DNA of 35,317 bases, from the NCBI GenBank assembly GCA_947385775.1, contig CANDMI010000038.1:1-35317 (forward strand), in the 5' to 3' direction. The translations under genes and the position numbers were made by a program. Position 1 is the stretch's first letter, and each line of letters opens with the position of its first letter. The DNA is from an uncultured Eubacterium sp. (GTDB lineage Bacteria; Bacillota; Clostridia; Lachnospirales; Lachnospiraceae). Below, in pieces: positions 16,319 through 24,337 of this stretch. The notes under the pieces were generated by a model that worked only from the letters and a program-made list of their open reading frames with translations, was not told the origin of the DNA and ran no database searches.

Positions 16319-17713
16319 TTACTGCCTGCGGCTTTCTAATATCGCCACGTTTTGCTCCACGCGTTTTTTATTCAGCGGATAGAGGAAATACAGCGCGACG
16401 GAAACCGCCGCTAAACCCACCGCCGGAATGATGCAGGAGAGGTTATAAATGCCGTCTAAAATATCCGGGTAAGCGGAAGGATTGCCCGCCACCTTTTCGC
16501 TGTATCCGATCATCGTAAGCAGGCCGCCCACCATGCCGGAGGAAAGCGCCTGGCCCACCTTGCGCGCGAAGGAATATACCGCGTAAATCGTTCCGTCCTC
16601 ACGTATGCCGTTTTTTACCTCCGCGTCGTCAATGACATCCGTGATCATCGCCCAGATTACCGTGTTAAACATCCCAAGCCCGACGTAGGCCAGTGTATAG
16701 ATCGCCACATAAACCATAGGATTGGAGGGTTTTAAAAACAGCCCCACCGCATAAACCGCCGCGCCAAATAAACAGCTTACCATAGACAGTTCCTTTTTCC
16801 CAAACCTTGCGGCAAGCCTTGTGGCAAAGGGCGCGCAGATTGCCAGCACACAGATAGAGCCCACCAGCGCGGACATGGACTGGGCGGAGGCGCTGTTGTA
16901 ATAAACCGGGAACACATACGCGGAAATCCCCTGCATTCCAAGCATCCCAAGCAAAAGCAGGATCGCCGCCGCGATAATCCCAAGCAGCGCCCGGTTGGTG
17001 GCAATGCTTTTTAAAAGGGCGCCGATTTCCAGCTTTGCCGTATTCTGCGGCACATCCACACGCTCACGCACCAGGTGAAAGCACAGCAGGTAGCAGATGA
17101 TCGAAAGTAAGCTGAAGATCCCGGCGATGGCTGTCGTACGGCTGCCGGAAAGCACCGTGGCGCCGTTTACTTTGATATAAGCGACTAACGGGGTGCCTAC
17201 GCCGATCACCGTACTGGCTAACGTAGCCCCGATGGTGCGCCAGGTAGATAATTCCGCCCTGTCATTTGGATCCGCGGAAATGGCGGAAGCCATAGAGCCA
17301 TAAGGGATGTTGATGGACGTATAAAAGATCGAGCCCCACAATACATAGGTGATGATCATCCACACAAGCCGAAACCCCATAGCCATATGCGCAAACCCCG
17401 CTTGATAAATTAAAAAGGAAGAAATCGCCACAGGCCCACACATCCGCTTGATCCATGGCCGGAACTTCCCGTCCTTTCCAGGCTTTGAGCGGTCTACGAT
17501 CTGCCCCATCGTCACATCCGTCACCGCGTCGATAAAACGCGCCGCCATCATCAGCGCGCCTACAATGCCGCCGTTTATGCCCATTACGTCTGTATAAAAT
17601 TTCATCATAAAGCTGGAGCTTAATATAAACGTAAAATCATTTCCAAAATCGCCAAACATATAGCCCAGCTTGTCCTTCATCCCAAAAGGGCGGACTGAAG
17701 TTTTCTCATCCAT
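16319..17713 (-). CDS. GPH-family sugar:cation symporter (glycoside/hexuronide transporter)
   Basis: 464 residues with about 12 membrane segments, from TM1 in LGYMFGDFGNDFTFILSSS to the final one in GLAAVSVALYFLYPL. The N-terminal LGYMFGDFGND signature and the cytoplasmic loop RSKPGKDGKFRPW after TM2 are features of the glycoside-pentoside-hexuronide:cation symporter family, which includes UidB, MelB and XynP. It should carry a glycoside or glucuronide across the membrane together with a cation. AGGGAG stands about 7 bases before ATG 17713. It follows the GH2 gene with an 80-base gap, the same pairing as uidA-uidB in E. coli. The exact substrate is not readable from sequence. Confidence 0.88.
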   Translation of the reverse strand: MDEKTSVRPFGMKDKLGYMFGDFGNDFTFILSSSFMMKFYTDVMGINGGIVGALMMAARFIDAVTDVTMGQIVDRSKPGKDGKFRPWIKRMCGPVAISSFLIYQAGFAHMAMGFRLVWMIITYVLWGSIFYTSINIPYGSMASAISADPNDRAELSTWRTIGATLASTVIGVGTPLVAYIKVNGATVLSGSRTTAIAGIFSLLSIICYLLCFHLVRERVDVPQNTAKLEIGALLKSIATNRALLGIIAAAILLLLGMLGMQGISAYVFPVYYNSASAQSMSALVGSICVLAICAPFATRLAARFGKKELSMVSCLFGAAVYAVGLFLKPSNPMVYVAIYTLAYVGLGMFNTVIWAMITDVIDDAEVKNGIREDGTIYAVYSFARKVGQALSSGMVGGLLTMIGYSEKVAGNPSAYPDILDGIYNLSCIIPAVGLAAVSVALYFLYPLNKKRVEQNVAILESRRQ

Positions 17714-17793
17714 CGTTTTCTCCCTTCTTCGGTCGCAGCCTGTTTTCTGTCCGTTTTATCCCCCACCCCCAAATGCGTATGCCACCGGGTATA

Positions 17794-20067
17794 TTATTTT
17801 TGACTGTCCTTGTCTATTTTGACCAGTTGCGCATTCAGGGATTCCAAAAACCCTTCCGGCAGCAGACCGCCCGCCATAGTCACTATGCCCTCCGGGGGCA
17901 TGCTTTTCATCATATCCCACATGCCCTGCCCTGGACAAACGTCAAAATTCGACGAAAGCTTCACCGCCTTTTGTACGATTTCAAACGCCCGGGGGCATTT
18001 TGCAAGTTCCTGCATCGTATGCTTCACGTTCCATTTCCCTTCCGGAAATTCCATCGGCGCTTTCAGATCCAGATCCCCCACCGCTTCAAACCAGTTCGCG
18101 ACCCCTTCTAGACGTTCGTTCACCTCCGGCAGCACATAAATATCCGGCTCCTTATCCACCTTTTCTATCGTCGTAGAATCCTTTACCCCTCCTGCGTCTG
18201 CCAGGATGCGGTTAAAACCCCGCTCTAATGATACTGTAAATGTAAATACCTTTTCCCCATGCTTTTCTTCTATAAGCTCCCCATTTACGTATAACGCTAC
18301 CGAAGGCTGGTTGGAATACACTTTCATCTCAGCCGTTTTGCCGCCGCGCTTTGCATACCGCTTCCCGCAAATATGCACCATTGGCTTTTTGCTCCAATAT
18401 GCCTGATAAATGTAATAGCTGTCTTTTTTCGTTTTACGGTCAATCGTCACAAGCCCTTTGTTATTGCGCCCCGCCGTACCGCCTTCGTTCCTGGCGGCGC
18501 AGCCAAAGTCAAACATATTCCAGACATAAGACGACCAAAGCCACGGCCGCTCCTCCAATACCTTCGCCATATGCTCGTGATAGAGCGCCTGGTAGCTTTC
18601 CGAATAATCCTTGCAGGCAGGCTCCCGCCCATGATAGGTGACGATCCCCTCGCACCCGTACTCGCTTAAGCCAAGGCAAAGCTTCGGATACGCTTTATGA
18701 AAATGATCCAGCCACGGGCCGTTGTCCTCTGTTTTTCCTCCGTACCACCCGAAATAATGGTTATAGGCGATGGTGTCCGTAATATGGTGCATCGGGCTTT
18801 CCAATGGCGTCATGGACACCTGGGCGATGGTCGTCAGGCGGGTAGGATCTAACTCCTTTGCCAAAGCGTTTAATTCCTTATGGTTTTCCACCAGCTTTTC
18901 ACTGATGCCGCCTATTAGTATCTCATTGGAGATTCCCCAAAAGCAGATCGACGGGTGGTTATAATTTTGCACGATCAGCTCCGTTAACTGGCTGACGCAG
19001 TTTTGATGCGCCTGGGGATTTTTCTGGAACACGGAAATAAACGGAATCTCCGCCCACACCACAAATCCCAGCTCGTCGCACGCTTCGTAAAAATCCTGGG
19101 AATGCTGATAATGCGCAAGCCTTATGGAATTTGCGCCAAGCTCTTTGATCATCGCCGCGTCCTCATAGTGCTCTTTTTTCGTCAGCGCATTCCCTTTATA
19201 CAGCCTGTCCTGGTGTCGGCTTACGCCCCGAAGCGGCATCTGCCTTCCATTAAATATAAACCCTTTTTGCGGGTCGCAGGAAAAGGAACGCACCCCGGCT
19301 TTTACGGACACCTCGTCGTACGCTTCGTTGCGCCGCTGCAAAACCGCCGTTACCGTATAAAGATAAGGCTCCTCTATTTCCCACAATTTCGCGTCCGGCA
19401 CAAACAGCGTAACAGCCGGATTATCCGCCGGGCGGCATCCATAGGCAACCTCTCTTCCTTCCTGATCGAAAACCGAATACAGCACAGTAAAGTTTTCATC
19501 CGCGTTTACCACATAGGCCATCAGCTCAAAATCCGCCCCGCCCTCCACAGGCTTTGGCGTTACCTTTATCCCTGGCCCGCCGTAATAATCCAAGTCGAAA
19601 TGTGACTCCGGCACGCTGATCAAATTCACCCCCCGATACAATCCACCATAAAATGTAAAATCCGCGGACTGGGGGTACACGCTGTCCTTATACCTGTTTG
19701 AACAGTTGATCACCAGCAGGTTTTCTCCGGCTTCTTTTAAATGCTCTGTAATATCCGCGCGGAAAATAGAATAGCCCCCTTCGTGGGAAACCGCTTTTTT
19801 GCCGTTCACGTAAACCGCCGCCTGCTGCCCCGCCGCCAATATTTCAATATAAATCTTTCCTTTTCCAAGCTGTCGCGCCGGGGCCTCAAACGCTTTCGCG
19901 TACCAGCAGCTTTCCCTTTTATAGCCGCCGTTTCCGTCCATGCCATCCACCGCGTTCCAGGTATGCGGCAGCGTCACATCCTCCCATCCCGCCGGACAGT
20001 AATCCACCAGACCCGCGTCATGGGCGATAAACTTCCATCCTGCGTTCATGTCGATTATAGTTCGCAC
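17794..20067 (-). CDS. GH2 beta-glycosidase, probable beta-glucuronidase
   Basis: 757 residues. N-terminal sugar-binding jelly roll (1-170), Ig-like domain (about 170-265), TIM barrel (about 270-560) with acid/base E382 in WGISNEIL and nucleophile E469 in GLSEYGCEG, a following beta domain (560-640) and an unusual C-terminal helical tail (about 655-757). In RNNKGLVTIDR, N535 and K537 line up with the Asn-x-Lys pair that contacts the glucuronate carboxylate in E. coli UidA, but the barrel entry SRHQDRLYKGNALT and the SIRLAHYQHS segment look more like the beta-galactosidase branch. Operon context favours glucuronidase. The GTG start at 20067 is supported by GGAGG 6 bases upstream; the later ATG at 20049 has none. 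It is the first gene of the operon. No signal peptide, so cytoplasmic. Confidence 0.8.
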   Translation of the reverse strand: MRTIIDMNAGWKFIAHDAGLVDYCPAGWEDVTLPHTWNAVDGMDGNGGYKRESCWYAKAFEAPARQLGKGKIYIEILAAGQQAAVYVNGKKAVSHEGGYSIFRADITEHLKEAGENLLVINCSNRYKDSVYPQSADFTFYGGLYRGVNLISVPESHFDLDYYGGPGIKVTPKPVEGGADFELMAYVVNADENFTVLYSVFDQEGREVAYGCRPADNPAVTLFVPDAKLWEIEEPYLYTVTAVLQRRNEAYDEVSVKAGVRSFSCDPQKGFIFNGRQMPLRGVSRHQDRLYKGNALTKKEHYEDAAMIKELGANSIRLAHYQHSQDFYEACDELGFVVWAEIPFISVFQKNPQAHQNCVSQLTELIVQNYNHPSICFWGISNEILIGGISEKLVENHKELNALAKELDPTRLTTIAQVSMTPLESPMHHITDTIAYNHYFGWYGGKTEDNGPWLDHFHKAYPKLCLGLSEYGCEGIVTYHGREPACKDYSESYQALYHEHMAKVLEERPWLWSSYVWNMFDFGCAARNEGGTAGRNNKGLVTIDRKTKKDSYYIYQAYWSKKPMVHICGKRYAKRGGKTAEMKVYSNQPSVALYVNGELIEEKHGEKVFTFTVSLERGFNRILADAGGVKDSTTIEKVDKEPDIYVLPEVNERLEGVANWFEAVGDLDLKAPMEFPEGKWNVKHTMQELAKCPRAFEIVQKAVKLSSNFDVCPGQGMWDMMKSMPPEGIVTMAGGLLPEGFLESLNAQLVKIDKDSQK

Positions 20068-20145
20068 AAAATCCCTCCTCCTGCATTTCGCCAGAAATTT
20101 AAAACTGTTTCTATTATTGGCTTAACTGGCAAAAAATATTCTTGC

Positions 20146-20237
20146 TATACTCACAAGCGATAAAGTTTACCATAGGATTCAAAATAACAACGCTCGTGAG
20201 TCGGCGTTATTGGCAAATTTTAGTGATCGTGAGTATA
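20146..20237. promoter_or_regulatory. Three related candidate operator boxes upstream of the hexuronide operon
   Basis: The same core occurs three times: TATACTCACAAGCGATAAA (20146-20164, plus), the complement of CGCTCGTGAGTCG (20191-20203, minus) and the complement of TAGTGATCGTGAGTATA (20221-20237, minus). All share ACTCAC(A/G)A. The outer two are inverted relative to each other across about 70 bases and lie 79-170 bases before the GH2 start. This looks like a multi-site operator for a regulator not encoded in the window. I did not find a clean -35/-10 pair here. Confidence 0.4.
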
Positions 20238-20318
20238 AATTTAAATTGCGTTTGCCGGATAGCGGCCTTGAAATTGCTTTTTTATATCAAAAAAGGGGCT
20301 AAAAAAATAAGAGGCGAC

Positions 20319-20351
20319 TAATTCGGCGGCGCAAAAGCGGCCGCTGAATTA
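20319..20351. repeat. Imperfect 12-bp inverted repeat
   Basis: TAATTCGGCGGC and GCCGCTGAATTA match at 11 of 12 positions around a 9-base loop. It lies just before the IS3-type relic and may be part of that decayed element. Confidence 0.45.
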
Positions 20352-20358
20352 GGCAGTC

Positions 20359-20451
20359 CTGCGCAGGCAGGTCAAAGAGCAGGAAAAAGAAATCCGTAGA
20401 CTGAAAGAGGAAAAAGAATTTTTTGAGGAAGCAAGAGCTTTTTTCGCTTGA
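20359..20451 (+). pseudogene. Relic of an IS3-type transposase OrfA (C-terminal coiled-coil fragment)
   Basis: A 31-codon stretch reads LRRQVKEQEKEIRRLKEEK and ends in EEARAFFA followed by TGA. This matches the leucine-zipper end of IS3-family OrfA proteins, which normally continue with a short basic tail after AAFFA. No intact helix-turn-helix part precedes it and no OrfB follows, so it is a decayed fragment within the 602-base gap 20068-20669. The stretch 20452-20669 shows a small hairpin (TGTCC at 20476-20480 with GGACA at 20488-20492) and no gene. Confidence 0.55.
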
Positions 20452-20669
20452 GAATGGTTCCCATCGAAGCCTCTGTCCAGTGTACGGACACAGGTTTCGG
20501 GTCAGAGGAATGCAGCCTGTCCATAAAAATGGGGAAACTCAAGTTGTTTAGATGTGATTTTTGAGATCAAAGCATTACCAGGGCGCGGATAAGCCGCATG
20601 TGCGTTATGTCATAGGGCGGCAATCCATTTCTTTTTGTTAAATCGTTTTATAACTTTGGCTTGCAGGTG

Positions 20670-21383
20670 CTATTCAGACAGCCCTTCCAGGAAGTTCATC
20701 AGCTCGGAAAAATCCCCATGTGGATATACGGAAATATCCTTTTGTTCCTTATTTATCATACAGTCCGTCAAAAGGAACACGTTCATCCCGATCGTTTCCG
20801 CGATCATATCCTCCGTGACATCATTGCCTACCATCAGGCATTCCATTGCCTGCACGTCAAGTGTTTTTAATATCGCCTGGTAGTATTTCGGATTTGGTTT
20901 GCAGTAACAGACGTCTTCATACGTAGTGTAAAGCTCAAAATCTTCTGGAGCAAGCCCTGCCCAGCGGATGCGGCTTTCTGTGGCGATCTTTGGAAAGATC
21001 GGATTAGTCGCAAGCGCAACCTGAAAGCCCAGCCGCTTTGCTTTCTGTACGGCCTGTTCCGCCAACAGGTTATAGCCACAGAAAGCCTTTGCGCCCGAAA
21101 AATCCTGCGAATAAAATTCATCGAACAAAGGCAGATCCTTTACTGCCTTTTCTTTTCCGTATATTTCAGAAAATTTTTCCCAGAACGCTTCCTCGTTGCT
21201 ACGGCTTCCGTCATTTTTCACCATAGCGCCAGTCCCGGCCCAGATCGCGTCGGTCAATTGCTTTGGCTCATATCCATGAGGGGCAAGCTTTGCGGAAAGA
21301 AGCTTGAAATATCCGATCGTAAACGCATCCTGGTCCATAGGGAGCAATGTGCCGTCCAGGTCAAATAATACTGTTTTTATCAT
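20670..21383 (-). CDS. HAD-superfamily phosphatase
   Basis: 237 residues. Motif I FDLDGTLLP (D8, D10), motif II LATNP, motif III lysine in CYCKPNPKYY and motif IV GNDVTEDM are all present, with a helical cap between motifs I and II, as in phosphoglycolate-phosphatase-like HAD enzymes. The C-terminus carries a TDCMINKEQKD segment seen in many Clostridia homologues. The substrate cannot be told from sequence. It has its own promoter (21429-21456) and is divergent from the chemotaxis receptor gene. It is not close in sequence to the HAD protein at 15433-16278 and is separated from the hexuronide operon by the relic-containing gap. Confidence 0.85.
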   Translation of the reverse strand: MIKTVLFDLDGTLLPMDQDAFTIGYFKLLSAKLAPHGYEPKQLTDAIWAGTGAMVKNDGSRSNEEAFWEKFSEIYGKEKAVKDLPLFDEFYSQDFSGAKAFCGYNLLAEQAVQKAKRLGFQVALATNPIFPKIATESRIRWAGLAPEDFELYTTYEDVCYCKPNPKYYQAILKTLDVQAMECLMVGNDVTEDMIAETIGMNVFLLTDCMINKEQKDISVYPHGDFSELMNFLEGLSE

Positions 21384-21428
21384 TGCATTTACCTTTCTTT
21401 ATATTATTTAAGATACTTTAACCACCTA

Positions 21429-21456
21429 ATTATATCAAAAATCCTTTTATTTTCAA
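21429..21456 (-). promoter_or_regulatory. Sigma-A type promoter of the HAD phosphatase gene
   Basis: TTGAAA (complement of 21451-21456) and a perfect TATAAT (complement of 21429-21434) are separated by 16 bases, 46 bases upstream of ATG 21383. Confidence 0.65.
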
Positions 21457-21627
21457 GATAAAAGTTTCCGGTTTTCATGGCGGTTTCTGAAATTAGCATA
21501 ACAAATAAAAGCCGCTTTACAGCCTGAAAATTATTTTACAAATCAACAAAATTATAACTTTTGCTGTACAATATTAGAAAAATCAGAAAAAAATAGTACA
21601 AAATTACTATTATATGTATTCCCTTTC

Positions 21628-21655
21628 TTGACTTTGTATTAGAAAAGTGTATAAT
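21628..21655 (+). promoter_or_regulatory. Sigma-A type promoter of the chemotaxis receptor gene
   Basis: TTGACT (21628-21633) and TATAAT (21650-21655) are separated by 16 bases and lie 47 bases before the start at 21703. The intergenic stretch 21384-21702 otherwise holds the divergent HAD promoter and AT-rich DNA. Confidence 0.65.
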
Positions 21656-21702
21656 AAATGTATTGCTATTGTATTAAATAATTAGAAGGCGGGGGTTTTA
21701 TT

Positions 21703-23523
21703 ATGAAAGAGAAAAAGGCTGCTGGGAAGCAGAAGGTAAAAGGGTTTCGCAGCCTGACGGCGATGTTGATCACGATTATTTTTATTTTGATCGCCATACC
21801 GACAGCTGCTCTGGCGTTTTTGGGGATTTATTATTTGCAGCAGTCCATGACGGAATCGGTCGAGTTGTATGAGGAAGCTATGACAGACGGATATTCGATG
21901 GAAATTAAATCGCAGGTAGAGGGCGCGCTGGCGGTTGCGCAAAGCTATTATGACAGATATCAGGCAGGGGATCTGGAAGAAAAGGAAGCGCAGGACCTTG
22001 CGAGGGATGTGATCAGGAATATGCGCTACCGGGATGACGGTTCCGGGTATATCTGGATAGACGGGGAAGACCATGTGTTAGTCATGCATCCGATTTTGAC
22101 GGAGCAGGAAGGGACAAACCGTTATGATTTGACAGACCAAAACGGTGTGAAAGTAACACAGAGCATTGTATCGTCGGCAAAGGCGGGAGGCGGCTATAAC
22201 GAGTTTTATTTTACAAAGGCGGACGGCGTGACGGTTGCGCCTAAGATCGCTTATTCAGAGATGTTCGAGCCGTGGGGCTGGGCGATCGCCACGGGCAATT
22301 ATGTGGATGAAATGAATCAAAAAATAGACTCGATGAAGGAAAGCATTCAAAAAGAGTTTTCCGGAATGCTTACGATCTATGGCATTACTGCGGCGGTTAT
22401 GCTGGTAGCTGCTTTGATCGTTACATTCCTTAGCGGGATCAAGATTACAAAGGACATTAAAATGGTGGAAGCCAACCTTCGCCAGTCTGCAAGCGGGGAT
22501 CTAAGCTTTAAGGTAAACCCGTCTTTGCTTCGCAGGGCGGATGAAATCGGCGAGATGGCGCGTTCCTTAGAAAATGTGCGCAAGTCCCTGGCGGGAATGA
22601 TCGGAAGCGTCGTACATACAGGGGAGCGGCTTGGAGAAAGCAGCGAGAATTTCAGCAAGAAGTTTGAATATATTACAGAGAGCATCAATAACACAAACCA
22701 GGCGATCGAGGATCTGGCGCTTGGCGCTACAAACCAGGCAAATGAGACAGAAACCGTGAATGAAAAGATCAAAGAGCTGGGCAGCGTAATTGAGGTGGAG
22801 AAAAACGACGTTGCAAAACTGGAAGAAACGGTTTCCGCCATGACCCAGCATACGGCTACGGCGTCCCAGAGCATCGGGGAGCTTGACGTAATCACAAAGA
22901 CTACGATCGATGCGATTGAAATGGTATCGGAGCAGACGAACAAAAATAACGATTCGGCTGCAAATATTAACAAAGCGGTAGAGATCATCAAAGGGCTGGC
23001 GGCACAGACCAACCTGCTTTCTTTAAATGCCAGCATTGAGGCGGCAAGGGCCGGGGAAGCCGGAAGAGGATTTGCGGTAGTCGCAGAGGAAATCCGAAAC
23101 CTGTCCGAAGAATCCTCCGGCAACGCCCAGGAAATTGAAGGGATTGTAAAAGAGCTGATCAATAACGTGGAAGTGTCTGTCAGCAAGATGAATGAAGTAA
23201 CCGGCAACGTGAAAAAACAGATGGAGCGCCTTGATGAGACAAGGACCGCGTTCCAGTATCTAAGCAAAGAAGTTGCGCAAGTAGAAGAAGTGACAAAGGA
23301 AATCGGCGACCAGACAGAGATTTTAAATTCCTTGAAGCAGATCGTAACGGATTCGGTCAATACGCTGGCAAGCGTAGTGGAGGAAAATGCGGCATCCACA
23401 GAAGAAACAAGCGCGAGCATGGCGCTTCTTTCCCAGACGATCGGCGAATGCAGCGAGGATACGCAAGGACTGGTAGAGCTTAGCCACAAGCAGAACGATG
23501 AAGCAGGCAAATTCCAGCTTTAA
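21703..23523 (+). CDS. Methyl-accepting chemotaxis protein with single Cache sensor domain
   Basis: 606 residues. A first membrane segment (about 19-41, [20 protein letters not shown]) is followed by an extracytoplasmic domain (about 45-220) with [17 protein letters not shown] and [15 protein letters not shown], the pattern of the sCache_2 ligand-binding domain that senses small carboxylates and similar molecules. A second membrane segment (about 223-247), a HAMP linker (250-300) and the long helical signalling domain follow; its conserved hairpin tip [20 protein letters not shown] falls at about 446-465. The start has a GGCGGGGG-type purine-rich site. It ends at a perfect 19-bp terminator stem. 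It implies a motile, chemotactic cell. Ligand is not readable from the sequence. Confidence 0.92.
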   Translation: MKEKKAAGKQKVKGFRSLTAMLITIIFILIAIPTAALAFLGIYYLQQSMTESVELYEEAMTDGYSMEIKSQVEGALAVAQSYYDRYQAGDLEEKEAQDLARDVIRNMRYRDDGSGYIWIDGEDHVLVMHPILTEQEGTNRYDLTDQNGVKVTQSIVSSAKAGGGYNEFYFTKADGVTVAPKIAYSEMFEPWGWAIATGNYVDEMNQKIDSMKESIQKEFSGMLTIYGITAAVMLVAALIVTFLSGIKITKDIKMVEANLRQSASGDLSFKVNPSLLRRADEIGEMARSLENVRKSLAGMIGSVVHTGERLGESSENFSKKFEYITESINNTNQAIEDLALGATNQANETETVNEKIKELGSVIEVEKNDVAKLEETVSAMTQHTATASQSIGELDVITKTTIDAIEMVSEQTNKNNDSAANINKAVEIIKGLAAQTNLLSLNASIEAARAGEAGRGFAVVAEEIRNLSEESSGNAQEIEGIVKELINNVEVSVSKMNEVTGNVKKQMERLDETRTAFQYLSKEVAQVEEVTKEIGDQTEILNSLKQIVTDSVNTLASVVEENAASTEETSASMALLSQTIGECSEDTQGLVELSHKQNDEAGKFQL

Positions 23524-23572
23524 TGCACTGGTTTTCGAATGGAATTTTAAATTATATTTCAAATTAATATTA

Positions 23573-23620
23573 TGATAAAAGGCAGAGAATCTAACGAAAA
23601 TGATTCTCTGCCTTTTATCA
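23573..23620 (+). terminator. Strong terminator after the chemotaxis receptor gene
   Basis: A perfect 19-bp inverted repeat, TGATAAAAGGCAGAGAATC at 23573-23591 and its complement at 23602-23620, with a 10-base loop. The T-rich side of the stem serves as the release tract, and the structure is symmetrical enough to work both ways. Confidence 0.8.
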
Positions 23621-23755
23621 TATGTTAACTAACCGGAGACGGCTTTACAGCGTTTTTTATAGTAAAATAAAAGATTCTTTGAAAGCCCGGAGGGTAAAAG
23701 CATTTGAGGAATAAAAAACACAGAGAGCAAAAGAAGCAGAAAAGAAGTGCATGAC

Positions 23756-23797
23756 AAAAGCAGCGGTATCACTCACGATACCACCGCTTCTGCTTTT
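23756..23797 (-). terminator. Terminator of tRNA-Leu
   Basis: AAAAGCAG (23756-23763) pairs with CTGCTTTT (23790-23797), and CGGTATC with GATACC inside it, with small bulges. On the minus strand it ends CTGCTTTT, 20 bases after the tRNA. Confidence 0.65.
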
Positions 23798-23817
23798 CGC
23801 ACGAAAATATTATCTAG

Positions 23818-23901
23818 TGCCGATGGCGGGACTTGAACCCGCACTCTGTTGCCAGAAATAGATTTTGAGTCTACCTCGTCTGCCAATTCCGACACATCGG
23901 C
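23818..23901 (-). tRNA. tRNA-Leu (CAA)
   Basis: 84 bases with the acceptor GCCGATG/CATCGGC, discriminator A, a TTCAAGTC T-loop, a D-arm and a long variable arm typical of leucine tRNA. The anticodon loop CTCAAAA gives anticodon CAA, reading UUG. The 3' CCA is not encoded. Confidence 0.95.
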
Positions 23902-24060
23902 TTATGTACGATATGGACAAACCAACCGAACAAAATTATTATATCATAGGATTTTTTAAAATGCAACAGTTTTTTTATAAAATTAAAATAGCGGTTACAG
24001 ATCTGTTACTTTTCACACTCACGCCAGATTTGGGCATAATGCTGAAATCGAAAAAACATT

Positions 24061-24315
24061 TATCTACAAGAATACATCACAAAGGAATACCGGAATCGGA
24101 AGACAGGAACACGCGTACACGCACCCTTTCCGGAAGGGTATGTGAATGAAGTGAATTACGATGGGACAGTCAAAGCGCTGGCGTTCCTATTATGGAATGA
24201 GAGCGGGGTCTCGCACGGCAAAATACGCAGGCTCATGTCGGAACTGACAGATGGTGAAATTGAAATTTCAGACGGCATGATCAATGGCCTGTGTGCGAAA
24301 TTTTCCGCCAAGCTG
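24061..24315 (+). pseudogene. Relic of an IS66-type transposase
   Basis: An open stretch of about 85 codons contains VHAPFPEGYVNEVNYDGTVK, then ALAFLLWNESGVSHGKIR and ISDGMINGLCAKFSAKL. This matches the part of IS66-family transposases where APFPEG is followed by a conserved domain with SHGKI and ISTGMINGL. The frame is closed upstream by a stop at 24043-24045 and downstream it loses similarity at about 24315, before the end of the neighbouring LRR gene. No catalytic DDE part remains, so the element is dead. The bases 23902-24060 hold no feature I can name. Confidence 0.6.
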
Positions 24316-24337
24316 AACACGCCCTGGCTATTTCACT

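Noticed and set aside
22377-23510. 377-codon minus-strand frame opposite the chemotaxis receptor
   Set aside because: Serine-rich shadow of the repetitive coiled-coil coding sequence, with no start signal.
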